Shown piece by piece: positions 47,401 to 58,907 of a stretch of DNA of 64,000 nt (within the stretch, counting starts at the first letter, position 1; each line of letters begins with the position of its first letter). The stretch is from Trichaptum fuscoviolaceum. Lineage: Eukaryota > Basidiomycota > Agaricomycetes > Hymenochaetales > Trichaptaceae. The stretch is taken from positions 1,674,001 through 1,738,000 of the forward strand of contig CAJSYZ010000005.1 in the NCBI GenBank assembly GCA_910574455.1, given 5' to 3'. The notes under the pieces are model-generated. The model saw only the letters and a list, made by a program, of their open reading frames with translations, searched no databases and was not told the DNA's origin. The position numbers were made by a program, and so were the translations under genes.

Positions 47401-48469
47401 CTTCTTTCGACCCAAGTGGAGGATTTGCATCGCAGCCGTACCGAACTGTCGACCCCACGATGCTCCTGGGAGTTGATCGCGATGGCGGCCATGGTCAGAG
47501 TTACGCCCATCCGAGCCCTTCAAGCGACGGTTGGGGCTTCAATTCGAGTTCAACGGCATCGCCAGAGCCGCTCGCCGCCTCAAGTTCGTCTACCCCACCT
47601 TCTGCTGCCGAGAGCGCTCCGGGCCGGAACGTCACTGGTCGTAAGATCAGTGGCCCGAAACGACTCTCACAAGACTCAACAGGTGCCGGTAGGGCAGGCG
47701 GAGTTCTTTCCCCTCTTACGCCGATTCAACAGAAGAAGAAGTCCTCACTCAGCAACTCTGCTGTGGCTAGTGCCTCCCGTCAAGCAGCACCGCGGTCATC
47801 TGCGAGTCCGGATCAGGGGCAAAGCGGAACGAACAATTCTTCCAATGCAGGTGCATCAACAGACGACGCTGATTCGGTGCCGACTGTGTGCACAAACTGC
47901 CAGACGACGAACACGCCTCTCTGGAGACGTGATCCCGAGGGTCAGCCATTGTGTAAGTTCACTGGCTTCTTTCCTTCGGTTATATTCTAATGAAACTTCT
48001 TGCTAGGCAACGCTTGTGGTCTATTCTATGTAAGATTCATTTGGCCTCTCCATTTTCCGCTCTAACCTCGCTCGATAGAAACTTCATGGTGTCACTCGAC
48101 CTCTTTCGCTGAAAACGGACGTCATAAAGAAGAGGTACGCTGACATGAGCCCCACGTTTATATATGTTTGTCCTTGTGCTGATCTCCGACTTCTTCGCCA
48201 TTCACTTTCACCCACCATCAATTTCTAGGAACCGAGCATCTGGCACACCAAGTAGTACCTCTCGTAAAAGCGCGCCGACGCTACCTAAGATCGCGTCCTC
48301 TTCAAGTCGACCACGATCGTCAACCACCAGTGGACCTCAACCAGCTGCATCCGCACCGCGTCTGTCACCTACAGGCAGTCGGTCAGGGATGGGGTCAGTA
48401 ACTCAAACATCGTTGGCCATGAAGCGGCAACGTCGGACATCAGTTGATTCTCCGACCCAGACCCGATAA
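44401..48469 (+). CDS. AreA/NIT2-type GATA transcription factor
   Basis: Large spliced gene of roughly 1,250 codons. The frame is rich in Ser, Pro and Asn. The conserved AreA N-terminal block (DUF1752) reads [20 protein letters not shown] and MENLTWRMM at about 45790-45870. The single GATA finger near 47880 is C-x2-C-x17-C-x2-[20 protein letters not shown] then [33 protein letters not shown]. The finger is cut by three introns; one exon (48007-48029) is only 23 bases. This finger type (x17) with the long N-terminus is that of global nitrogen regulators, which activate use of secondary nitrogen sources. ATG at 44401; 44419 is an alternative. Zinc ligands and DNA-contact residues are intact. 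Confidence 0.9.
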
Positions 48470-49241
48470 TGATACCTGTGGTTTTCGTCCCACATTCCTC
48501 TTTATTGCTACCTCTTAGGTTGTAATTTGCCATTAGTTTCTTGGTGGTCCTGAGCTTTATGGAGGCTGAAGTGTTTGATTTCTTATATTTAACTTCATTG
48601 CGTTTGTAAGATCGTCCACATGCATTTTATACGTATTAGACATTACTATCCCGCCTCCGCTAGAATACTCTGTTGAGCAATTATTACTGCGTCCTGTATA
48701 ACAAAGATGACGGGCAACCGTTGACCCCCATTGAAGCAGCTACCTCTCGTATTGGACGTGTGCAAATGTAATGAATCATCAATAGAACTGTGTCTGTATT
48801 TTTTGCATTATTCGAGGTTTATTGCAGTACGAGTAATACACCCGATTCGGCAGGTCGTTTCAAGCCTTAGCGACATTCAAGTTGGCAGTCACGCGTCGGA
48901 AAACACCAACCTGGTCGGTGTAAACGTCGCTTTCTGACGAGCACAACGGGCTGTTTGTTGTGCACGACGTCGACGAAACCCTTCCACGCGGTGTTAGCGA
49001 CACTTGAAACTATTTACGCGACTTCTTCTCCGCCATTCCTGTCGTTCTTGATTGATTTGCGCTGCTATTACCGTTTTAACTGCCCGTCCTGGCTTCATTA
49101 TTTCGACAAAATGCTACGCCTTCCGGGCCTTCACCACGCACGACTGTGCCGCCACCATCCGCATTTCGTTCAGGTGGACTGAGACCAGTAGGGCCCAGCG
49201 AGGGTGCGCGCGACCTGTCGCGGCGAGTGTCGAGAACGGAT
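48470..49241. other. Spacer and unresolved 5' part of SEC7-PH gene
   Basis: Contains TTCAAGTT (48876-48883), ACGCGT (48891-48896) and the near-palindrome ACACCAACC-T-GGTCGGTGT (48903-48921) within 46 bases. The SEC7-PH reading frame is open back to a stop at 49077, without an in-frame ATG before 49242, so an upstream first exon may lie here. Confidence 0.45.
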
Positions 49242-52200
49242 ATGGATTTCGAGCAGGCCCTGCTCGGAGGTGGGACTATGGTGTTGACTGAGGGACCCGA
49301 TCTTCATAGCCTTGGAGTTGAGACTAGCCCTTCACCAAGTCCTAGGCATTTCTCTACACCCTCATCCATGGCTCAGTCATCCCGACATACGGCGCGCGAC
49401 GCCCAACCTTCGACGCCAACAATAGTGCCACCGACACCTTCTCCATCAAACGTAGCTCCGAAGATTGGTCTGACGCGTTCGAGATCCCCTTCGGGAGCAT
49501 CTTCATCCTCCCACGAACACTTCTTCGACGCAGACGATGGCGACGTGCAGACGAAGAGGCGATCCATGTTTCGTTCTGCCGGTACTGCGAGCAGTCCAGA
49601 TCTAACGACCTTGATAAGAAAGGCCAAGGAAAGGAGTGCCGCAGCGCAGACCGACATGAGGGACGAACAACGGGCGAACAATGACGCTGGTGCCACGCCG
49701 AACACCCTCTCCCCTAACCCTCCTCGCGACAGCTTTCAACGCACCAGACAACGCTCTTCAACAACTGTAAACCACTCTGGGCCACCCATGTCAACGCAGA
49801 GAGGGAAACTCTCAAAGGGGCATAGGAACGGTGATGGCAATGGTACAATGGGGTCACCTATCAGTTCAGATTGGGTTGTACCAGGTCCTAGCAATCGTCT
49901 AGGGACTGTTGCGAATAAGGTATAGTGCTCTACCTCGAAAGAAGAGTATCTACGACTGACTGATCGTAGGGAAAGTCGTCGATGCGATCGAAAACAAGTG
50001 CTTTCTTGGGAAAGATTATTGGTCAAAACTCTCTGAGAGCTGTGAGTAACTTGCGAATGTGTCTCATGCATGTAGTTTCTCTGACTTTTTTTCGCTTTAG
50101 CGAACCGAACATTTTTCTCCGTCCACACCAGTCGCGCCTTCATATTCTAGCTCAAGCTTTTATGAATCTGACGCGCCACCAGTACCACCTATTCCTCGCA
50201 ACCACCAAACCCCAATGGCCGCAAGCGACATCTTCAGTAGCCCTCCTACAACGCCAAACTTGAGCAAACCACTACCACCCATTCAAGCCTCTCCACAAAA
50301 GCTCAAAGTACAAGATCCTGATTCGGACGACGACCAGTCAATTGTTGTTGTCGAAAAAACACCATCGTTCCCCCGTTCCTCCTCCCCAGATCGTACAATT
50401 AAAGGCAAGTCGCCTCGAAAGTTGGCTTCTCAGAACACGAGACGTAGAAGTATGAGCGTCAACGAGGCGGACCTCAAAAAGATCATGATCGCTTCCGCAC
50501 AAGACCGTATACCGACGGGAACACAAAGGGAATGGGACTCAGGTTCTGCACTGGAGGGTGTGATGAAAGACTTCAAAGGCCAACTGTCGTCACAGCTCGA
50601 TTCTATCTCGAACTCACCGCTTGACCTCAAAGACCCTTCGACTCCGATAAAGGCTCGCAGAACTAGTTATGATGCATCTCCTGTTAATGACGCAAGAGCG
50701 GAACAACTCGCACGCCCAAAGTTCCAACTTGCAATGACATCTCCTACGTTATCTCTTAATGCTGATGCCCCAATAGAGGATCCTATAGTACCTCCTCGTT
50801 CGTCTTCTTTAAACACCCCGCTTAAAAAACCTAACAATACTGGTTCCTTAGGGTCGATGCGAACGAACCCCGTTAAATACGGTCCTCGTCATCCTCGACC
50901 CAGTGCAACCAATAGTCTTTCAGCGAGCTCGACGCTCAGTCGTGATTCCTCTCGCTTGCGAGTGCAACACCGTTCAACAGCTTCCAGCTCTGAACCCTCT
51001 CTCATTCCGGCACGAGACGAGGACAAGACTCGTGACCCTAATCGAACTGTTCGACTTGTTCCTTCGTCACCATCTGCGGCTTGGCCTGAGGCGACATCTC
51101 CTGCATTGTCTGTTTGCATGAGTTCTCAAACCGACCTTACCGAGGAAACTGGAAACAGTCGTGTACCTTCTTCTACTGCGTCGCGGGAGGATTCGCTAGA
51201 TTTAGAATCAAGAGGGAAAGATGCTGCTACTAAGTGCTGGAGAGAGGATGATGACTTTTTGGCCAAAGAGAAGATTGCAGAATGGTTGGGTGGAATGTGA
51301 GTGATCCTCAACCCTCCCGATTCATTATATTAAACGGTTTACAGTGGTATCGTAAACAAAACGGCTTTACGGTACTATATGGATTACTTCGACTTTTCTG
51401 GCTTGCGTTTGGATGTTGCTTTCCGGCGACTTTGCGCGAAGCTGTACTTGAAAGCTGAGACTCAGCAGGTTGACCGTATCCTCGAAGAATTCAGTCGTCG
51501 GTACTGGGAAACAAACTCTGGGACTGTCTATGGCAGTGCAAGTAAGATCTCCCTTATCAATTCTCAAGTTCGGCTTCTGACAGACCTTGGATAGGCGTTG
51601 TCCATGCTGTGTCTTATTCCCTTCTCCTCCTCAACACAGACTTGCACGTCGCAGAACTAGCATCGCGAATGTCGAGAAGCCAGTTCGTGCGCAATACGCT
51701 TTCTGCCATTCAAATGCAACTGAGGCCCAGTGCGAATGCGATGGCACGAGCTTCAACACCCGATCTCACTCGTGATGATGGTAGTAGTGTCCGAGGGTTG
51801 GGTTCGGATGGAAGCGATACTGGCGGAAGTACTTTGCGTAGTCGAGGATACCGTAGTGGGAGCGTGACGAGTTGGAATAGCATCTCACGGGACTTGATCA
51901 ACACACCCGCTACGACACCAAATAGTGGCGCATCACAAATGCATCTGAACGAAAGCAACCCTTCAGTTCACGAATCTATACCACAACCGAAACCTCGTGC
52001 CCAGAACGCAAGCTCGACTTCCGTTGTTTACAATCGTAAATTTGAGGATGAGATGGAGAATTTGCTAAAGGTACATTGTTATTGTTGTACAATTACTGCC
52101 AGGTGCTGTACTGACGCTATCAACGCACATTAGGAAATGTACTCTGCTATCAAGCAACATCAGATTCTGCAGCCTATGACTCATCTGTCTGTGAATGAGC

Positions 52201-53839
52201 GGGCTTCAACATCTTCTCTCAGTCCTGGTCCTCACCATTCATTGTTGCGTAAGCGTAGTCTGAGGGGACAGAATGACCGCGTTGCGAATCTCAAGAGAGG
52301 TAGTATGCGTGGAATTCAAACACTCTTCAACGCTCAAGGCAACAGTCCGTATGGAATGGATGGCCGGATTAGCCCTTCACCCAGCTTTGCCACTTCGACG
52401 CATGAGGTACTGTCTCAGATTCTGATCGCTTAGTTTGATATCTGACCCTTTACTTCAGAGCTTTGCTGCATCTAGTAGTCAATTCCTTCAGCCTACCTTG
52501 GGATTCGCGTCAAACCTTTCGCACACAATTATCCGAGAAACTCGCGAAGACGATGAGCGCAGCATCAACAGTGACGACACTGGTACTTCTAGCGTCAGTA
52601 TCACTGACGAAGAGCTTGCTCTTCTGGGTGCTCCTTGGGCCAAGGAAGGGATCCTTTGTCGTAAGCAATACTGGGAGTCGACAGGTAAACGCGCGAAGTC
52701 CAAGCAATGGTTGGATGTGTTCGTTGTAATACAAAAAGGTGAACTCAACATGTTCACGTTTGGTGGACAAGGGGGCAACGGAGGAACGATGGGTGTCGGC
52801 GGTGGCAATTGGCTGGTGTGTTTAACCATTCTTTCTTCAGATGTTATTGTTAATATCACGCGAACTAATAGACGAACGCGAACTCTGTCGGCACGGTGTC
52901 TTTAATCCACTCGTTAGCTCATGTTCTGCCTCCCCCGGGTTATAGCCGACAACGCCCCCATTGTTTGGTATTGACCCTTGCTTCCGGCGGCGTTTATTTC
53001 TTCCAAGCAGGAACGGAGGAACTTGTCAATGAATGGGTTTCGACGTGCAATTATTGGGCAGCGCGACTCAGCAAGGAGCCCTTGGCGGGCGGTGTCTCGA
53101 ATATGGAATATGGCTGGAACAGGGTTGTGGATGTTGCAGAAGGGCGGCCTTCTGCATCAGGGGACCCAACACCTGCCCGAGACCCTGATCCTTCTGATTC
53201 TGTTAGCATGCGCAGTGGTCGCAGTGGTCGCAGCCGGATGAGCAAGAAGGATCCCTTTTCCTCACGATCCAACGGCTCACCTTTTGCAGACCGTGCCTTT
53301 ATAAACGAATGGAAACCTCCAATGCCATCGACTGTTCCTAGTTCTCATGACGAAGAGGCGCAGCTGGAGGCGTTACAGCGTCATGCTGCGGGTTTGAAAC
53401 AAGAATTGGATGAGCATAATGCCCTTCGTGTTCCCATGCAGCAACTCGTACGTAAACGAGTTATTCTGTCGGCTACTCTTAATGCTCACTCTTTACTCAG
53501 TATCAACCACGCTCTACAAACGCGAACAAAGCAAACGCGAATTGGGAGAAGAAATCGCAGTATCTCTTGACCGAGATAGTGAAATACGATTCCTATGTTG
53601 AATCGCTCAAAGCAGCGACGTCCCTGCGTCTGAAGAAACGAGGCGAAAAGGCATTAGAGAAGGCTCTGGTCGTCGCGAGTCCGGAAGAAGGGGGATCTTC
53701 GGCAAAGCGCTGGAAAGGCTATCCTGAAGAAGAGACTATACCTGAAGGAGATGAGCCTCCTCCGACACCTGGAGTTTCCGGCCAAGGCTCTTCTCAACAC
53801 CGCAGAGAATCCGCAGGAGCGTCTTCTACGCGTGAATAA
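49242..53839 (+). CDS. SEC7- and PH-domain Arf guanine-nucleotide exchange factor
   Basis: Very long spliced gene; its start is uncertain (ATG 49242 is the first in frame; the frame is open from 49080). The N-terminal 650 residues are Ser/Pro-rich and disordered. The SEC7 domain begins at DDDFLAKEKIAEWLGG (about 51250), continues YMDYFDFSGLRLDVAFRRLC, KAETQQVDRILEEFSRRYWE (Glu of AETQ is the exchange 'glutamate finger') and AVSYSLLLLNTDLHV (51600-51650, motif 2). A PH domain follows (GILCRKQYWESTGKRAKSKQ, FVVIQKGELNMF, LVLTLASGGVYFFQAGTEEL, about 52650-53080), then a coiled-coil (LEALQRHAAGLKQELDEHNA). SEC7-then-PH order fits the Yel1/Syt1/EFA6 group that activates Arf at the plasma membrane and in polarity. 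Which member is not decided. Confidence 0.87.
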
Positions 53840-54432
53840 AATACATATTCGAACTACTGACATTCTTTTTTTGGAGCATTATTTATAACTATTGTTTCCC
53901 CCCTCATTGATCTCCCAATCTCTTATGAAATACTGTACATGGTTTCGGAATACTGTTGCTTCCCCAATCGCTCCTTCTGTTCAGGATATATCCCCTTTTT
54001 TATAATCACAAGAATGGATTGCACTTCAGCATTGCATAATACTTCATCGTGTTTTTCTTATGCTCTCTTGTAGATATGGTGGCAATCTCATGTATATATA
54101 TGTATTGTCAACATTACAAATTGCATGACAACAACTAATGGTCTACGAACACAGCGTAGAGTACAAGGAAAGGAATCTATAGCAAGGGTAGTGAGCAAAC
54201 AGGATAAGCGCGCAGATTGTGTTATTCGCATCCAGTGCAGGTTCGCACATCCGACGCACGGAGAAGCCTCGCTAGCAAGGCCCTCCCGGTATATCAATCA
54301 GGAGTATGAAAGAGTTAGACGGAGACGGGGGACCTCGCTTGCGAGGACAAACTGGATATGAGCGAATCTACAAAAGAAAGGGAACAGATGGTAAAGATGA
54401 ACGCAAAACATCCCGAAGTCTGTAGAGCAAGC
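53840..54432. other. Convergent spacer after SEC7-PH gene
   Basis: AT-rich 3' region between two convergent genes, without a supported gene. The plus-strand frames that continue into 54358-54862 are alternative frames of the neighbouring secreted protein. Confidence 0.5.
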
Positions 54433-55656
54433 TCAAAGCTTTTTATGAACAAAGCCGCGCGCGATTGCCTGAGAGCGCTTGTGTGCTCGCTTGGACTCGG
54501 TAGACGGGGATCGACGGGAGAGTTTCCTGCGGCTACATGTCTTCGTAGAAGCCGGAGATGCTGCAGCGGAGGTTGTCGCCACGGTGTGGCTGACCGAAGC
54601 CGGGGCGGCTCCAACGTTCACCGGGACAACTGCAGCAGTAGTCGTTGGCGCACTGGACGTGGAGGACGCCTTGCTTGCGGCGGGAGAGGACGAAGCGGCA
54701 GCAACTGACTTGGAGCTCGTTGCGGAAGGCGCCTTCGAGCTTGAGCCCGACGAACCAGAGCCTCCGGCGGATTGGCCAGAGAGGGAGCCCGTGACGGCTT
54801 CGGTGAATCGGGTCGTACCACTCGGGCAGAAGGTGATAAGGAGACCAACGTTGTTGCTCTGACAGGCGCGCTGAACGAAAGTATCGTCCGGCTGGAAGAA
54901 CGCGGTGTTACAATTGGCGGTGTTGCCTACATCCCGATGGGGTTAAATTTTGATCATCAGACGAAGCACAAAAAACGAGAGCTGATTACTGACAGACAGC
55001 ACCCAGACCGTCGCATGTATTACCGGTTCCGCCAAAATACTCGAACGCGACCCCGACGTTGAAAGCATGCCTAATTTGAGAACTATCGGTCAAGCTAGCT
55101 CAGTTCGGCAAAGATGGAAAACGCACGGTGTGATAAGGGAGATATCGGTACTTGAGCCACAGCCAGCACAGGTGGGGTTGTTCATGTTCGTTTCCAAGAG
55201 CGAACAATGCTCGCCATTGAAGAGACAATCACCTACAGAACGGTACAAATATTAATTTTAAGACCGACATCTATTTAAGATGTATTCACTGACCATCCTG
55301 TAGGTATCTATGTAGACGTATATAAGCTGAGTTCGGTGTTACGATATTTGATTGTTTACTCACGCGATGGCTGAATTGATAGGCCCATTAGAAACGTAGT
55401 CCTCTCCACTTGACAGAACAGTCCCCCCTTGAATAAGTTGCGGCTACGCAAATGCGATAGTCAGATAAGCCATTCACGACCTCGTCAAATTAACATACGG
55501 TGCCACGTCCGCAACTAAAGCATAGCAAAGTCAGCACTTGAGTACACAGAATGGTCAAGCCACGTACTTGTTAACGAAGCGAACAGTATGGGACTCCGCC
55601 GAGGCGCCGAGCACGAAGGAGAGTGCGAATGCAATCGTAAAGAGTGTGTTAGACAT
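54433..55656 (-). CDS. Small secreted Cys-rich glycopeptide-like protein
   Basis: Minus-strand gene, ATG at 55656, with a signal peptide (TLFTIAFALSFVLGASAES) followed by HTVRFVNNCGRGTPQLIQGG, which needs a 16-base micro-exon at 55499-55514. Later exons give TVLSSGEDYVSNGPINSAIA, FEYFGGTGNTCDGLGAVC, ANCNTAFFQPDDTFVQRACQ and SNNVGLLITFCPSG. The pattern of paired Cys with VRFVNxCGxGTPxLIQGG is typical of a family annotated 'glycopeptide' in Agaricomycetes, related in fold to thaumatin-like beta sandwiches. A Ser/Thr-rich linker and a strongly basic end (SRRKLSRRSPSTESKRAHKR) follow; KR pairs there could be Kex2 sites. Its role is unknown; it is probably secreted or wall-associated. The AA9 gene next to it is also secreted. 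Confidence 0.8.
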
Positions 55657-56689
55657 TGCAGAGAGTGTGATGCTTGAACGAAGGTGAATATAATCCGTGC
55701 TGGGTTTCCTTAAGAGAGAGGCGAAGGGGAAGGAGGGCGTTGTTGGGAGGAACGAGGAGGGAATGAGGGAGGGGGCGAAGGAAGCAAAGGATGAGAATAA
55801 GAGAGCACCGGGCGGCGGAAAGCCAGGAACGGTTAGATCCAAAAATAGAACTTCAAGTTGCGTACTATATCACTCTTAATTTCAAAGTCCGCGAACCTTT
55901 CCAACTTGAACTTGAACCCTCACTGAACAGCATGACCGCCTTGCAATCTGCCTAATTCTCCAAGTTCAACGTCTGCTTCACACTATATATTCTGTTTTCT
56001 TATAGCCATGAGCTGCAAAAGAATCAACTTGAATGCCAGAATAACCAACCATCGAAGGTTGATTGATTGGTGATTGTAACTGAAATTTTCCGAAGCGCTC
56101 AAAAGACACCGTGGCGTGTGACGACTGGAATGGAACAGAACTAGAACGTCTTGTTGCGGCCAACACTGAAGTAAGCCTCGTTCAAGGCTACTAAAAAATA
56201 TAATGTATCAAAGATTTGAGGGGGGGAAAAGATAAGGGTAAGTTAGGAGCTCTGTAGAGCTGCTGCCTCAGAACTTATTCCGAATGCACTCTCAAGGTGC
56301 GTGGACACTGCTTGCACTGGCAGAGAATTAAACAAGTAGTATACAGTTTGTTTTAAAACGGGAGCCTATGCGGCATATTAGTAGTTGAGGCAGCGGTCTT
56401 TCGGGGCTCTACTAAATCGTGGATTTAATGCCAAGCAGGACGGCTCATTAAGCTCCGGAAAAACGTGGCGACGGAACGGAGACTGCGATGCTGATCACCG
56501 AGTCGGACACTGCGGATGTACGCATGAATGAAATTCATTTCCCTCATGATGGATTGTTGATACGAAAAAAAACTTAAAACACGCTTGTTGCAGCAAGGAA
56601 GAACTTCTACAAAAGTGCGGACCTTTATGAAGGCTTCCAGGAGACATCTATGACCAGATTACGAAGTTTTCCGCCCCGTCACCGCAAGA
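55657..56689. promoter_or_regulatory. Spacer with four TTCAAGTT copies upstream of the glycopeptide gene
   Basis: No gene is seen. TTCAAGTT/AACTTGAA occurs at 55852-55859, 55903-55910, 55909-55916 and 56026-56033, the densest cluster in the window. A short hairpin AGCTCT-GT-AGAGCT is at 56248-56261. Confidence 0.5.
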
Positions 56690-58095
56690 TCAGAATGGCC
56701 TAGGAGGGAGCGTCGTCTGCACCGGAAATGCATCGTATGCATATTTCGCATCTATACTCTCGATCGCCTCCTCTGGAGAGACATAAGTCGTTGGCCACAC
56801 TGCTGTGTATGGGTAGACAGCGGTTGACGTGCCCGCGCCGACCGTTACGCTCGTCGCCTCAGTACTGCGATATGGGCGATATGAATCAATTCAGCATGTA
56901 TTAGATTAACCGCGAGAAAAGAAGGAAGACAATGCTCACGCGGTGACGAAACCGTCCCCAATCCATGTGAACCAGCGCTCATTTGTCGTATATCCCGTTG
57001 GTTCTCCATATACAGGAGGAGTAGGCGACGAAGCAGCACCGCTCCAGACAGCCGGGCCTGGAATGGTGTAGGATTGCCCCTCAGTCGTGACATAGACCTA
57101 TTCCAAGGTCCCATAAAGTCCTCCAAATTACTGATGTAGAGAACGAGCGTAGACTCACGTTGTACACGATGCCGGGGGTATCGTAGCTGAATGTAATATT
57201 AGGCTTCTGAATTTACACGATGATAAAACAACAAATGCTCACTCGTATGCACCCGGGAAGGAAACACCGGTAGGCAATGGAGTAGTGCCGTTTCCAATCA
57301 CCTCAAGTTGAACACAAGAGATGTAAATCTGTACGCCTCGATTTGGGTTTGCTTCGTGCGAAACGTCGGCCTCGTGAAGAGCAAGCAGCTCTGAGCGAAG
57401 AAGATAAAAACCGGGAGCCAAGTCGTCCGGGATCTGAACATCTTGTCTGTCCTCACATAAGCGTCTCTTCTTTGAAGGTTAATGTCTATAAAAGACTTAC
57501 TTTCCATCTTGATCATTCAGCTTACCCCCAGAGAACCAATAACCAGGAGTAATTTCGCCCTCTTCTTGAATCTTGGTCCATGAATCGGTCTGAGGTGGGT
57601 CTGGAGACAAATACACGAGGCCAGGGCCCACGTGCGATGTGGCAATAATGTCGTCCGCTACAGTTCGATTGTTATGGTGCCATTCGAGACTGTAAAAGTG
57701 CACAGATTATGAGTACTTAATACAAGACGGAGAGAGAACAGAATTTACGTGACAACGTCCCCAGGCTGTACTTGGATCGTAGCGTTGTTCGGGATCTCGC
57801 CCATAACATTGCATTTCATCTCCGGTTTGGTCAAATCACGAACAGGGCTGTTTGCATAGCTGAAAAACAGTTTCGGTGAGTAAACCTATCGGGGGACTAT
57901 GAGATGTACTCACCCGCTGGTGCCGCTGAAGGCTGGATCGACCGGAGACGGTGGTCCGTTGTACGCAGGATGACGAATCCCGTTCCCGGATCCTTGATCG
58001 ACCCCGTTAACCCACACGCTCCACACGAATGTGTGGGCATTGGCAGGCACTGCAGCGAGGGTCGCGACGAGTGCGCTCAGGCATAGAATCTTCAT
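56690..58095 (-). CDS. AA9 lytic polysaccharide monooxygenase
   Basis: Minus-strand, multi-exon gene with ATG at 58095. The signal peptide MKILCLSALVATLAAVPANA is followed by mature HTFVWSVWVNG, so His1 of the copper brace would be free after cleavage. Other AA9 features: MKCNVMGEIPNNATIQVQPG, VVTLEWHHNNRTVADDIIAT then SHVGPGLVYLSPDP (second brace His), WDVQIPDDLAPGFYLLRSEL then LALHEA, and GVQIYISCVQLEVIGNG (axial Tyr; Cys pairs with the one in KCNVMG). The position often His in 'RHE' is Ser here (RSE). The catalytic core ends at SYTIPGPAVWSG. About 90 further residues form a tail rich in Thr, Tyr and Trp with no cellulose-binding module. Expected role: oxidative cleavage of cellulose or hemicellulose in lignocellulose decay. 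Confidence 0.92.
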
Positions 58096-58907
58096 CGTAG
58101 CCAAGTCAAGATTTGAGTCAAGCAGAGAGAGATTAGCAAGATGAGTTCACGCTATAGTAAAAGTCGTTTTTTATGCAGAAGCGAGTCAAGAGGTCACGGT
58201 TGCGCCTCGGAGAACGTATGATACCCCAAGAGGCATGGTACGCAGTATTCTGTATGGACGTTGAAAAGAAGGGCAAAAGGGGAGGATACTCGGGCTGCCA
58301 TCCTCCACTTCTTGGGACAAGCTCGGGTAGAAGGGAAAATGTAATTGCTAATAAAAGGCGAGGGTGGTCCCATTTGTCGTTCACAGAAGAAGTTGATTTT
58401 GACTCAGAGCCTGAACACAGTTGCAAGACTTCTTCGAACACATGTAGCTTGCAAGCGTAATCGCAATCCAGCGATGTGTCTGAAGAAAGAGATCAGATAC
58501 ACAGTAAGAGTCGGCGAGAGGCTCAGGGGATTAGTTCTTCCTCATAGGTTTTAATGGTACCGTTGGTTTGCCAGACGCTTCCAATTCTCCGAGCTGCCTA
58601 GTGATCATTTCTGCCGTGCTGACATTCTGAAGTCGAGATGTCAGTATAGGCAGTGGTTGTCAGATATCTTTCTGTACAAACGTTAACAGGTTGTAAGAAA
58701 CAAGACTGAAGGATCTGTAGACTCAGTAGAGTTTGACTTCAAGTTGAAATGCCAGTGTGACTCCGAGTCCGAGTCGGAGTGAAGAAATTTGAAAGTCAGC
58801 AAATGGCCCTTCAAAGTTTCGAACTTTTGATTGGACATTACACGCTTTGTGAAGTACTACTAACATACAATATATATTGACAACCACAGATTCTGTAGAG
58901 AATAACC
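58096..58907. other. Spacer between AA9 start and YSH1 stop
   Basis: No gene is supported. It should hold the AA9 promoter; minus strand GCATAAAAAACG at about 58164-58175 is TATA-like. TTCAAGTTGAA is at 58738-58748 and an inverted repeat (ACTCCGA...TCGGAGT, 58760-58780) stands close to the YSH1 3' end. Confidence 0.5.

Noticed and set aside
54358..54862. Plus-strand frames of 116-127 codons, Ala/Glu-rich
   Set aside because: They are antisense shadows of the Ser/Thr/Ala-rich tail of the glycopeptide-like gene.
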